Positions 7,892 through 14,989 of a stretch of 24,198 bases of DNA are shown one piece after another (within the stretch, counting starts at the first letter, position 1; the number at the start of each line of letters is the position of its first letter). The position numbers were made by a program, and so were the translations under genes. The DNA is from Actinomycetes bacterium. Its GTDB lineage: Bacteria; Actinomycetota; Acidimicrobiia; Acidimicrobiales; SZUA-35. The stretch spans positions 1 through 24,198 of the forward strand of contig JAAETV010000506.1 in assembly GCA_024227975.1 (NCBI GenBank), in the 5' to 3' direction. A model generated the notes under the pieces. The model had not been told where the DNA came from, did not search any database, and was given only the letters and a program-made list of their open reading frames with translations.

Positions 7892-9058
7892 GTGATGAAG
7901 CTCTTCGACACCGCCCGCCGCGCCATCGTTCCCTTCGAGCCTGGCGAGGTGGTCACGATGTACACCTGTGGCATCACACCCTATGACGCGACCCATCTTG
8001 GTCACGCAGCCGTCTACGTTGGCTACGACGTTCTCCAGCGTCGCTTGCGTGATCTGGGCCATGAGACTCGATGCGTACGAAATGTGACCGATGTCGACGA
8101 TGACCTGCTTCGCAAAGCACGAGAGCTCGGTGTCCACTACCTCGACCTGGCGGCGGCCGAGACAGCCCGATTCGATGACGACATGGCTGCCCTAGGCATG
8201 ATCCCCAGCTGGAGTGAGCCCCGCGCTACCTCGGCCATAGCCGAGATCCGCAGCATCATCGGCAAGGTCCTCGACAATGGCCACGCCTACCAGTCAGGGG
8301 GTGCCGTCTATTTCGATGTGAGCTCCTGGCCCCGTTTCGGTGAGGTGTCAGGCTATGACCGGCAGACCATGTTGGAGCTGGCAGCCGAGCGGGGTGGTAA
8401 ACCCGACGACCCGAACAAGCGGGACCCTTTGGATTTCGTGCTCTGGCAGCCCTCGGCCGATGGTGAGCCGGCGTGGGAGACCAAGTGGGGATCGGGTCGT
8501 CCTGGTTGGCACATCGAGTGCTCGGCTCTCGTCCTGCGTGAGCTCGACACCACGATCGATCTTCACGGGGGTGGAAGTGATCTGATCTTCCCCCATCACG
8601 AATGTGAGTCAGCCCAGTCCGAGGCGGCAACCGGCGAGTCCTTCGTGCGCCACTGGATGCACCAGGCCATGGTCAGGATGGACGGGGAGAAGATGTCGAA
8701 GTCCCTCGGCAATCTGGTCTTCGTCAGCGATCTCCGTGAGACGTACGACACGAGAGCCATCCGCCTTGGCATTGTTGCCAACCACTATCGCAATGACTGG
8801 GAGTGGAACGACCAGCTCATGCCTGCGGCGGCCGACCGTCTGGAGCGTTGGCTGGCTGCCGGTGTAGGCAGTGGGGCTCTCGACGAGGTCAGGGCTGCCC
8901 TTGACGACGATCTCGACACCCCAGCTGGCGTCGATGCGATCGACGCTGCGGTCTCGGCCGGCCATGGGGTCTCCGAGGCCGCTCTCCTCCTCGGCGTCGA
9001 CCTGGAGAGTGGCCCGCCGACCCTCAACCGATCGAGCTTCGGTCGCACCAACAATTGA
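7892..9058 (+). CDS. mshC: L-cysteine:1D-myo-inositol 2-amino-2-deoxy-alpha-D-glucopyranoside ligase (mycothiol synthesis)
   Basis: This 388-residue cysteinyl-tRNA synthetase-like enzyme joins cysteine to glucosaminyl-inositol with ATP, the third enzyme of mycothiol synthesis. MshC rather than CysS is indicated by CGITPYDATHLGHAA; CysS has a CGPTVYD-type motif there. HLGH lies at 35-38 and KMSKS at 267-271. The zinc ligands C26, C210 (GWHIEC) and H235 (HHEC) have nearly the spacing of the characterised enzyme. The chain ends early and lacks the long anticodon-binding region of CysS. GTG at 7892 is preferred because of the -10 box; the next codon is ATG and could equally serve. It implies that the host makes mycothiol. 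Confidence 0.9.
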   Translation: MMKLFDTARRAIVPFEPGEVVTMYTCGITPYDATHLGHAAVYVGYDVLQRRLRDLGHETRCVRNVTDVDDDLLRKARELGVHYLDLAAAETARFDDDMAALGMIPSWSEPRATSAIAEIRSIIGKVLDNGHAYQSGGAVYFDVSSWPRFGEVSGYDRQTMLELAAERGGKPDDPNKRDPLDFVLWQPSADGEPAWETKWGSGRPGWHIECSALVLRELDTTIDLHGGGSDLIFPHHECESAQSEAATGESFVRHWMHQAMVRMDGEKMSKSLGNLVFVSDLRETYDTRAIRLGIVANHYRNDWEWNDQLMPAAADRLERWLAAGVGSGALDEVRAALDDDLDTPAGVDAIDAAVSAGHGVSEAALLLGVDLESGPPTLNRSSFGRTNN

Positions 9059-9098
9059 GGGGCCGGCCGGTCACCGGGCTCACGGCCAGTGAGGCGAT

Positions 9099-9104
9099 TA
9101 GCAT
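9099..9104 (+). promoter_or_regulatory. -10 box of the plsC unit
   Basis: TAGCAT, followed by 7 nt and an ATG (9112) that opens a 14-codon ORF rather than plsC itself. It lies 41 bp after the mshC stop. Confidence 0.45.
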
Positions 9105-9111
9105 GCCGACC

Positions 9112-9156
9112 ATGGCCTCCGAACTGGTTACACGAGCTCTGAACCGTCATGGCTGA
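9112..9156 (+). CDS. Possible 14-codon leader ORF translationally coupled to plsC
   Basis: ATG at 9112 opens the peptide MASELVTRALNRHG and stops with TGA at 9154-9156. That is just past the plsC ATG (9149-9151), which the leader overlaps in another frame. A -10 box 7 nt upstream would place the first transcribed base at or beside this ATG. plsC has no visible Shine-Dalgarno sequence of its own, so ribosomes finishing the leader could re-start on plsC. This is inferred from spacing only; the peptide shows no family resemblance. Confidence 0.35.
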   Translation: MASELVTRALNRHG

Positions 9157-9937
9157 CAATCCAGACGGTGCAGAAGATTTCCCGTACGGTCGCTATCAGC
9201 ATCTGGCCAAGAAGGTGATCGCTCCTGTATTCCGGCTTTGCTGGAAGCTCGAGGTCACCGGGATAGAGAATGTGCCATCTGCCGGGCCAGCGGTGTTGTG
9301 CCCAAACCACCTGGCTGCCATCGACTCGTTCATGCTGCCCGCCGTCCTCGATCGACGAGTCATCTATGTCGGCAAGGCCGAATATCTCGACGACTGGAAG
9401 ACCCGCTGGTTGTTCCCAGCCATGGGCATGATTCCCATAGACCGTCGCGGCGGTGATCATGCGGCCGCCGCCCTCGATGCTGCGGGCCAGGTACTAGTTG
9501 AGGGTGGCCTGTTCGGGATCTACCCGGAGGGGACGAGGAGTCGGACCGGAAAGCTCTACAAGGGTCACACCGGGGCGGCCCGTCTGGCAGTGGACAACGG
9601 GGCTCCCATCATCCCTGTCGGTCTCGTCGGCACCGATGACATCCAACCCGTCGACGTTTCCATGCCTCGCTTGTTCAAGACGGTCGAGGTGAAGGTCGGG
9701 CGACCCATCCCGGTCGAGCGCTACCGGCAGCGGATCGGTGACCATGTCCTGTACCGGGAGCTGATCGACGAGGTGATGTTCGAGATTCAGGCCATGACAG
9801 GCCAGGAGTACGTCTCGATCTACGCCAAGGATGCCCAGGCGGCGGCCGAGGCGGAGAAAGCAGTCCCGACACCGAGTGTGCCCCGCCGTTCCTCGGCCGA
9901 CGTACTGGTCTCCAAGCCCCTGGTCATGGCCAGCTGA
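9149..9937 (+). CDS. plsC: 1-acyl-sn-glycerol-3-phosphate acyltransferase family protein
   Basis: 262 residues. It transfers an acyl chain to lysophosphatidic acid (or a related acceptor) to make phosphatidic acid at the membrane. PlsC/LPLAT motifs are in order: the catalytic NHLAAID (H54 and D59), the DRRGGD block near 98, the acceptor-binding YPEGTRSRTGKLYKG (E127-R130), and VPI-like IPVGLVG. The C-terminal ~35 residues are Ala/Pro/Ser-rich and probably disordered. No membrane-spanning helix is strong, so it may be peripheral. It lies 90 bp after mshC and about 50 bp before thrS. Confidence 0.9.
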   Translation: MADNPDGAEDFPYGRYQHLAKKVIAPVFRLCWKLEVTGIENVPSAGPAVLCPNHLAAIDSFMLPAVLDRRVIYVGKAEYLDDWKTRWLFPAMGMIPIDRRGGDHAAAALDAAGQVLVEGGLFGIYPEGTRSRTGKLYKGHTGAARLAVDNGAPIIPVGLVGTDDIQPVDVSMPRLFKTVEVKVGRPIPVERYRQRIGDHVLYRELIDEVMFEIQAMTGQEYVSIYAKDAQAAAEAEKAVPTPSVPRRSSADVLVSKPLVMAS

Positions 9938-9976
9938 CGACGCACTAAATCACTCTTCAGTGAGGACCCGGGCCCG

Positions 9977-9982
9977 TACACT
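9977..9982 (+). promoter_or_regulatory. -10 box of thrS, leaderless
   Basis: TACACT preceded by CCG and followed by 6 nt and the GTG of thrS. The arrangement leaves no room for a T-box or other leader. Confidence 0.55.
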
Positions 9983-9988
9983 CGCTAC

Positions 9989-11986
9989 GTGGTCGACATC
10001 GCTGTTTCCCTGCCCGACGGATCGGAGCGCTCGGTACCTGCCGGTTCAACCGCGGCCGATCTGGCCGCCTCGATCGGCAAGCGCCTGGCCCGCGATGCTG
10101 TCATCGCCGTCATCGATGGGACTGAGGTCGATCTCGATACCGAACTGGCGCCTGGGCAGACCATCGAGATCATCACCGCTGATTCCGAGCAGGGTCTCGA
10201 GATCCTGCGTCACTCGACGGCTCATGTTCTGGCTCAGGCTGTGCTTGAACTATGGCCGGGCGCTACCTTCGCCATCGGCCCCCCGATCGAGAACGGGTTC
10301 TACTACGACTTCCAGTTGCCGGCCGGTGACGATGGGGCACCCCAGACGTTCAGCGACGATGACCTGACCGTGATCGAGGCCAAGATGCGCGACATCGTGG
10401 CTGCCGGCCAGCCTTTCATCCGGTCGGAAATGGACCCCGACGCGGCGGCCAAGCTGATGGCGGACCACCCCTACAAGCGTGAGCTCATTGCACAAGTCAG
10501 CAGCGGTGAGCGGGGAGGCGCCGAGCTAGCAGGTGAGGTCGCTACCAGAACGGCCGAGACGATCAGCTTCTACCGCAACACTGATGGCTTCGTGGACATG
10601 TGTGTGGGTCCTCATGTGCCGAGCACGGGTCGGCTCAGCCACTTCAAGCTCCAGCACGTGGCCGGTGCCTACTGGCGGGGCGATGAGCGTCAGCCCATGC
10701 TGCAACGGATCTATGGCACCGCCTGGGCCGACAAGAAGCAGCTGGCGGCCCACCTACACCGTCTCGAAGAGGCGGCCAAGCGCGACCATCGAAAGCTGGC
10801 GAACGAGCTCGATCTCCTATCATTCCCCTCCGAGCTGGGCGGGGGCCTGGCCGTGTGGCACCCCCGGGGAGCCATCGTCCGCAAGCTGATGGAGGACTAC
10901 TCCCGCTTTCGCCACGAGACGGGGGGCTATGAGTTCGCCTTCACCCCCCATCTGGCCAAGTCCGATCTGTTCGAGACGTCGGGCCACCTCGACTTCTACG
11001 CCGACAGCATGTACCCGCCGATGGAGATGGACAACGGCACCTACTACCCCAAGCCGATGAACTGCCCCATGCATGTGCTGATCTACCGGTCACGCCAGCG
11101 GTCGTATCGGGAACTGCCCCTGCGGCTCTACGAGTTGGGAACCGTCTACCGATACGAGCGAGCCGGCACCCTGCACGGCCTCATGCGGATCCGGGGCTTC
11201 ACCCAAGACGACAGCCATGTCTTCACCACTCAGGAACAGTTGGGAGATGAGCTGGCCAGCCTGTTGGCCTTCGTGCTCGATCTCCTCCGGGCCTTCGGGT
11301 TCGACGACTTCCAGGCCAAATTGTCGACCAAGCCCGAGGAGAAGTTCGTCGGGTCCGACGAGATCTGGACCTTTGCCACCGAGTGCCTGGAGGCCGCTTT
11401 GGCCCAGGCCGATGTTCCCTATGTCGTCGACGAAGGCGGGGGAGCGTTCTACGGTCCCAAGATCGATGTCGATGTGCGTGATGCCATCGGCCGGTCATGG
11501 CAGCTGTCGACGATCCAGGCCGACTTCAACTTGCCCGATCGCTTCAACCTCGAATATGTGGCTTCCGATGGTTCCCGCCGCCAGCCGGTGATGATCCACC
11601 GGGCTCTGTTCGGCTCGATCGAGCGGTTCTTCGGGGTCTTGTTGGAACACTTCGAGGGCAACCTGCCCCTGTGGCTGGCCCCAGTCCAGGTGGAGGTGTT
11701 GCCGGTAGCCGCCGGCCACGAGCTCTATGCCGCCAGCGTCCAGGAGCAGTTGGAGGCCGAAGGGTTGAGGGTCGAGGTGTCGGCGGCAACCGATCCCCTG
11801 GGTAGGCGGATTCGCAATGCCAAGAAGCAGAAGGTCCCTTACGTGCTGGTTGTCGGTGACGACGATGTCGCCGCCTCCACGGTCGGGGTCAACCCTCGTG
11901 GTGGTGATAGCAGCTCGGTGGAACGAGACGTCAAGGTGAGCGAGCTGATCAACCGGCTTGTCGATGAGGTCGGCACTCGGGGCTGA
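9989..11986 (+). CDS. thrS: Threonyl-tRNA synthetase
   Basis: 665 residues with full bacterial architecture. An N-terminal TGS domain occupies about 1-60. The editing domain has HSTAH (H75, H79) and DMCVGPH (C205, H209), so mischarged Ser-tRNA(Thr) can be hydrolysed. The class II catalytic core has the zinc ligands C359 (MNCPMH), H410 (DDSHVF) and H537 (MIHRALFGSIERF), with motif 2 RYERAGTLHGLMRIRGFTQ. A C-terminal anticodon-binding domain starts near 560 (LPLWLAPVQVEVLPV). The GTG at 9989 gives a normal N-terminus and has a -10 box 6 nt before it. It leads a run of genes ordered as in M. tuberculosis; the HIT gene follows after 3 bp. Confidence 0.98.
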   Translation: MVDIAVSLPDGSERSVPAGSTAADLAASIGKRLARDAVIAVIDGTEVDLDTELAPGQTIEIITADSEQGLEILRHSTAHVLAQAVLELWPGATFAIGPPIENGFYYDFQLPAGDDGAPQTFSDDDLTVIEAKMRDIVAAGQPFIRSEMDPDAAAKLMADHPYKRELIAQVSSGERGGAELAGEVATRTAETISFYRNTDGFVDMCVGPHVPSTGRLSHFKLQHVAGAYWRGDERQPMLQRIYGTAWADKKQLAAHLHRLEEAAKRDHRKLANELDLLSFPSELGGGLAVWHPRGAIVRKLMEDYSRFRHETGGYEFAFTPHLAKSDLFETSGHLDFYADSMYPPMEMDNGTYYPKPMNCPMHVLIYRSRQRSYRELPLRLYELGTVYRYERAGTLHGLMRIRGFTQDDSHVFTTQEQLGDELASLLAFVLDLLRAFGFDDFQAKLSTKPEEKFVGSDEIWTFATECLEAALAQADVPYVVDEGGGAFYGPKIDVDVRDAIGRSWQLSTIQADFNLPDRFNLEYVASDGSRRQPVMIHRALFGSIERFFGVLLEHFEGNLPLWLAPVQVEVLPVAAGHELYAASVQEQLEAEGLRVEVSAATDPLGRRIRNAKKQKVPYVLVVGDDDVAASTVGVNPRGGDSSSVERDVKVSELINRLVDEVGTRG

Positions 11987-11989
11987 GCC

Positions 11990-12595
11990 ATGGATTACCT
12001 GCACGCCGGTTGGCGCATCGGTCAACCGCCCGGAGTCGGGAGCGACGGTCTGCCCCACGCTGACCTCACTCCCGAACCGGGCAAGTCGCTGTTCGAGACG
12101 ATCGAGCAGTCGGGGCTGCCCGACGAGCAAACCTACGTCCTGCGACGGAAATCGAAGACCTTCGCATTACTCAACGTCTACCCCTACACCTCGGGTCACC
12201 TGATGGTCCTACCCATCAGAGCCGTGGCCTCCATCGACGACCTCGATGACGAGACCTATCACCAGCTCTGGACCCTGGTCAGGGAAGCAACCTCGGCAGC
12301 CAGGACCGCCTTCGCTCCCCAAGGGCTCAATATCGGCCTCAACGAGGGAGTGGCAGGTGGGGGCAGTGTCCCTGACCATCTCCACGTCCACGTCGTCCCC
12401 CGCTGGTCGGCTGACACCAACTTCATGACCACCATCTCCGATGCCAGGATCCTTCCCGTCACCCTGGCCACGACCTGGGAGCAGCTCCGCCACGCCTGGC
12501 CGGCAGGAGACACCGTCGGCGGCGGGGACGCCGACGCGCGAAATCCCGTCGGCGGTGGGGACGCCGACGGGCGAAATCCTGTCGGCGGAGAGTAG
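11990..12595 (+). CDS. HIT-family hydrolase/AP4A phosphorylase-like protein with repeat-built C-terminal tail
   Basis: 201 residues. The histidine triad is intact: HLHVHVVPRW with H130, H132 and H134, preceded by NIGLNEGVAGGGSVPDHLH. It matches the branch next to pgsA in mycobacteria (Rv2613c position), known as an AP4A phosphorylase/HIT nucleotide hydrolase; the substrate here is inferred. The fold ends near residue 170 (WEQLRHAWP). The last ~26 residues come from a 33-bp palindromic DNA repeat and read as VGGGDADARNP, VGGGDADGRNP, VGGE, a glycine/aspartate-rich tail unlike the rest. It starts 3 bp after thrS without a Shine-Dalgarno site, so it probably depends on thrS translation. Confidence 0.9.
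   Translation: MDYLHAGWRIGQPPGVGSDGLPHADLTPEPGKSLFETIEQSGLPDEQTYVLRRKSKTFALLNVYPYTSGHLMVLPIRAVASIDDLDDETYHQLWTLVREATSAARTAFAPQGLNIGLNEGVAGGGSVPDHLHVHVVPRWSADTNFMTTISDARILPVTLATTWEQLRHAWPAGDTVGGGDADARNPVGGGDADGRNPVGGE
12514..12590. repeat. 33-bp tandem palindromic repeat inside the 3' end of the HIT gene
   Basis: GTCGGCGG recurs at 12515, 12548 and 12581, an exact 33-bp period (2.3 units). Unit 1 folds with arms CGTCGGCG/CGCCGACG around a 7-nt loop. Unit 2 folds with arms CCCGTCGGCG (12545-12554) and CGCCGACGGG (12562-12571), a perfect 10-bp stem. The period is a multiple of three, so the reading frame is kept. It ends just before the promoter of the next gene. Confidence 0.85.
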
Positions 12596-12601
12596 GCCTG
12601 A

Positions 12602-12607
12602 TACCGT
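12602..12607 (+). promoter_or_regulatory. -10 box of the small membrane protein gene, leaderless
   Basis: TACCGT followed by 7 nt and the GTG at 12615, placed right after the HIT stop codon and the palindromic repeat. Confidence 0.5.
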
Positions 12608-12614
12608 CGACTTG

Positions 12615-13121
12615 GTGAGTGAGCAGGTGGATCCCACGGTGGACGATGCCCTCCCCGACGACCTTCAGCCCCATCTGGTCGATCCCGAGGACTACATCTT
12701 TCCCAACAACAACCGGCGCCGAATCCCGGGCTATCTGTATCTGGCCATCGCTATCGGCCTCACCGTGTTGGTGTTGGCTGTCGACGACAGCCTGTTCGTC
12801 AATCGGGGGCTGCTAGGAGCAGCCGTCATCCTCGGCGTCGTTGGGATCTACAGCATCATCAGTGGCTGGAATCTCGATATCGACGAGCGCGATGCTCTGG
12901 TGGCGGCGGTAGCGGAGGTCGGTTTCCCGATCGGTCACGCCTCAGCCCAGATGGGCTGGCGGGGCTTGTTCAGCCGCCCCACCTGGCGGATCCTGCTCTA
13001 CTCCGCCGACGAGCCCCCGACCAAGCGAGGGTTCGTACTGGTCGATGGACTGGACGGCTCCATCATCGAGTCTTTCACCGAGGAGAATCCCGAGGACTGG
13101 TCCGATCTCGGGGAGAGCTGA
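12615..13121 (+). CDS. Conserved-context small membrane protein of unknown function
   Basis: 168 residues; I do not recognise the family. An acidic N-terminal ~35 residues (PTVDDALPDDLQPHLVDPEDYIFPN) are followed by two close hydrophobic helices (YLYLAIAIGLTVLVLAV about 43-59 and GLLGAAVILGVVGIYSIISG about 66-86). A soluble C-terminal domain of about 80 residues follows with many aromatic and acidic residues (GWRGLFSRPTWRILLYSADE, GFVLVDGLDGSII). The start is a GTG with a -10 box 7 nt upstream; the frame is open further upstream but overlaps the HIT gene. It sits between the HIT and pgsA genes, an otherwise conserved pair, so a role in the phospholipid cluster is possible but not shown. Confidence 0.75.
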   Translation: MSEQVDPTVDDALPDDLQPHLVDPEDYIFPNNNRRRIPGYLYLAIAIGLTVLVLAVDDSLFVNRGLLGAAVILGVVGIYSIISGWNLDIDERDALVAAVAEVGFPIGHASAQMGWRGLFSRPTWRILLYSADEPPTKRGFVLVDGLDGSIIESFTEENPEDWSDLGES

Positions 13122-13146
13122 GGGGCGCCCTTCCCCTCCGCCCCTC
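13120..13146 (+). terminator. Candidate terminator hairpin after the small membrane protein gene
   Basis: Arms GAGGGGCG and CGCCCCTC, a perfect 8-bp stem with an 11-nt loop, overlapping the stop codon. There is no T-tract after it, so termination is plausible but not certain. Confidence 0.4.
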
Positions 13147-13155
13147 TGCGTCAGC

Positions 13156-13161
13156 TACTCT
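13156..13161 (+). promoter_or_regulatory. Possible -10 box for pgsA
   Basis: TACTCT lies about 80 bp before pgsA, just after the candidate terminator. Unlike most genes here this would give a leader of roughly 70 nt. Confidence 0.3.
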
Positions 13162-13240
13162 TGTGGCGTCGATGAAGTGATTCAGACGACGTGCAAACCG
13201 AGGCCAACAGCCCGAACTCCTACCTCTGAGAGGCCCTGTC

Positions 13241-13942
13241 GTGTTCGACGGCAATTTTCGCAAGACATTCGAAAAGGGCATGGCCCCGATCGGCAAGAGC
13301 ATCCAACAGGCTGGTGTCTCCCCTGACTTCATCACTGCTCTCGGGGTGGCCATGGCCGCCGCCTGCGGCGTCGCCATCGGACTGGGCCAGTTTCCCCTGG
13401 CTGTCTTGCTCCTTCTGCTGACCGGGCTCCCCGACGCTCTCGATGGGGCCGTGGCCAAAGCCGCGGGCAAGGCAGGGCCTCGAGGTGCCTATCTCGACTC
13501 GGTCTCCGACCGGCTCAGCGATGCTCTCCTGTTCGCCGGAGCGGCCTGGTACCTGGCCGGAACCGACAATCCTCGCATGGCCTTGCTCCCGTTCGGGGTC
13601 TTCATCGCTGCCTCCCTCGTCTCCTACCAGCGAGCCAAGGCCGAGTCGCTTGGCTATGAGGCCAAGGGCGGGATCATGGAGAGGGCTGAGCGGTTCATCG
13701 TCCTCGGGTTTGGGCTCTTGTTCAGCCCCCTGTTCGTGGCCACCCTGTGGATAATGTTCGTATTGACGGTCGTTACTGCTGTTACCCGGTTCAACAAGGT
13801 TTGGCGCCAGGCCAGTGGGCTCACCCCGAGGCGGGTGCCGACCAGCCGGTCACGGCGTCGTCGCAATGCCCGTCCAGTGTCTGACCTGCGGCAACGGGCT
13901 CAGGCCAGGACGAAGGCCCGCCGCCGACGTAGCGGCCTCTAG
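13241..13942 (+). CDS. pgsA: CDP-alcohol phosphatidyltransferase, phosphatidylinositol-phosphate synthase type
   Basis: This 233-residue integral membrane enzyme should couple CDP-diacylglycerol to inositol phosphate, giving the lipid on which PIMs are built. The CDP-alcohol motif is present as D65xxD68G69xxA72 ... G ... D86xxxD90 (DALDGAVAK, GAYLDSVSD). The usual Ala-Arg is Ala-Lys (K73), a conservative but unusual change. The opening MFDGNFRKTFEKGMAPIGKSIQQAGVSPDF matches the family N-terminus and fixes the GTG start, which has GAGAGG about 9 nt upstream. The last ~45 residues are very Arg-rich (SRSRRRRNARP..., ARTKARRRRSGL), probably a cytoplasmic tail. The acyltransferase and pimA follow as in mycobacteria. 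Confidence 0.9.
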   Translation: MFDGNFRKTFEKGMAPIGKSIQQAGVSPDFITALGVAMAAACGVAIGLGQFPLAVLLLLLTGLPDALDGAVAKAAGKAGPRGAYLDSVSDRLSDALLFAGAAWYLAGTDNPRMALLPFGVFIAASLVSYQRAKAESLGYEAKGGIMERAERFIVLGFGLLFSPLFVATLWIMFVLTVVTAVTRFNKVWRQASGLTPRRVPTSRSRRRRNARPVSDLRQRAQARTKARRRRSGL

Positions 13943-13979
13943 CCCACGCCGCCTGACGCCCGGACCTACGCGATCGTCG

Positions 13980-14882
13980 ATGGTCAGCCGACCCCTACTC
14001 ACCTTCCAACTGGCGTCGGCGGCCGCCCGTCTGGTCCCGTTCGGCCTGCTGTGTGAGGGAGCGGATCGGGCCGGAGCAGCCCTCGGGCCTCGGCTGATGC
14101 CGGCCAAGGCGGCCCAGCTCTCGCGTCATGTCAAGCGGGCTGATCCCACCCTGACCGACGAGGAGGCGAGGCGGATCGCGGCCCAGGGCCTCGGGTCCTA
14201 CGGCCGCTACTGGGCCGAGTCCTTCCGCCTTCCCCACCTTTCGAATCGGATCATCGACCGAGGGTTCTCGGTCGAGGGGTATGACCGGATTCAGTCCGTA
14301 CTCGATTCGGGTATTGGACCCATCTTGGTTCTACCGCACCTCGGAGCGTGGGAGTGGGCCGCGGCCTGGGTCAGTCGCATCGTCGGGGTTCGGGTTGCCG
14401 CTGTCGTGGAGCGGCTGGAGCCCCATGACGTCTTCGATTGGTTCGTCGAATTGCGTTCGGCCTACGGGATCGACGTGATTCCTCTCGGTCCTGATGCTGT
14501 CGCTCACCTGATCAAGGCGGTGCGGGCCAAGGACATCGTTTGCCTCCTCAGTGATCGGGATCTGACCGGAAACGGGATCGAGGTCAGTTTTTTTGGAGAG
14601 AAGACGACCCTGCCCGCTGGCCCTGCCCTTCTGGCTCGTCGGACCGGATCCCCCCTTCTGCCGGTCGCGATCTACTACCGGGGTCGAACCCGCCTCGGGT
14701 TCGTCGACGAACCAATCTGGGCCGACCCCGATAGTTCACTCCGAGCCGACGCCAAGCGGATGACCCAGGCCATGGCTACCGCCATGGAACAGCTCATCAG
14801 GGCGGCCCCTGAACAATGGCATCTGCTCGAACCGAACTGGCCCTCGGACCGGTTGGAGTCGGTCTCCTCCACTCCTGGTTGA
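13980..14882 (+). CDS. patA: Phosphatidylinositol mannoside acyltransferase (LpxL/HtrB superfamily)
   Basis: 300 residues, close to the length of mycobacterial PatA. The catalytic HLGAWE motif (H120, E125) of the LpxL superfamily is present, followed by LLSDRDLTGNGIEVSFFGE and PAGPALLARRTGSPLLPVAIYY, which are typical of the acyl-donor and active-site region. In mycobacteria PatA acylates the mannose of PIM1 or PIM2 at the inner face of the membrane; position between pgsA and pimA supports the same role. The ATG at 13980 is chosen because the family N-terminus begins just after it; a weak TACGCG sits 7 nt before. The frame is open upstream inside pgsA, which I treat as non-coding. Confidence 0.87.
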   Translation: MVSRPLLTFQLASAAARLVPFGLLCEGADRAGAALGPRLMPAKAAQLSRHVKRADPTLTDEEARRIAAQGLGSYGRYWAESFRLPHLSNRIIDRGFSVEGYDRIQSVLDSGIGPILVLPHLGAWEWAAAWVSRIVGVRVAAVVERLEPHDVFDWFVELRSAYGIDVIPLGPDAVAHLIKAVRAKDIVCLLSDRDLTGNGIEVSFFGEKTTLPAGPALLARRTGSPLLPVAIYYRGRTRLGFVDEPIWADPDSSLRADAKRMTQAMATAMEQLIRAAPEQWHLLEPNWPSDRLESVSSTPG

Positions 14883-14977
14883 GGTGTTGGGCGCCAGCTC
14901 CCCACCTGAAGGTCGAGTTTTGGTCAGACTATTCGGCTGAACGACCGACAAATTGCCGATCACCCTTCGCCAGCTTC

Positions 14978-14983
14978 TATGGT
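14978..14983 (+). promoter_or_regulatory. -10 box of pimA, leaderless
   Basis: TATGGT followed by 6 nt and the GTG at 14990. TTGCCG at 14953-14958 is a possible -35 with 19-bp spacing. Confidence 0.55.
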
Positions 14984-14989
14984 TGTCGG

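Noticed and set aside
9950..9963. TCACT-CTTC-AGTGA hairpin between plsC and thrS as a terminator
   Set aside because: Only 5 bp, AT-rich and without a T-tract; could easily be chance.
9983..9988. T-box or riboswitch control of thrS
   Set aside because: Only 6 nt separate the -10 box from the start codon, leaving no leader RNA.
13163..13180. GTG at 13163 and ATG at 13172 after TACTCT, as leaderless ORFs before pgsA
   Set aside because: They stop after five and two codons; too short to call a leader peptide.
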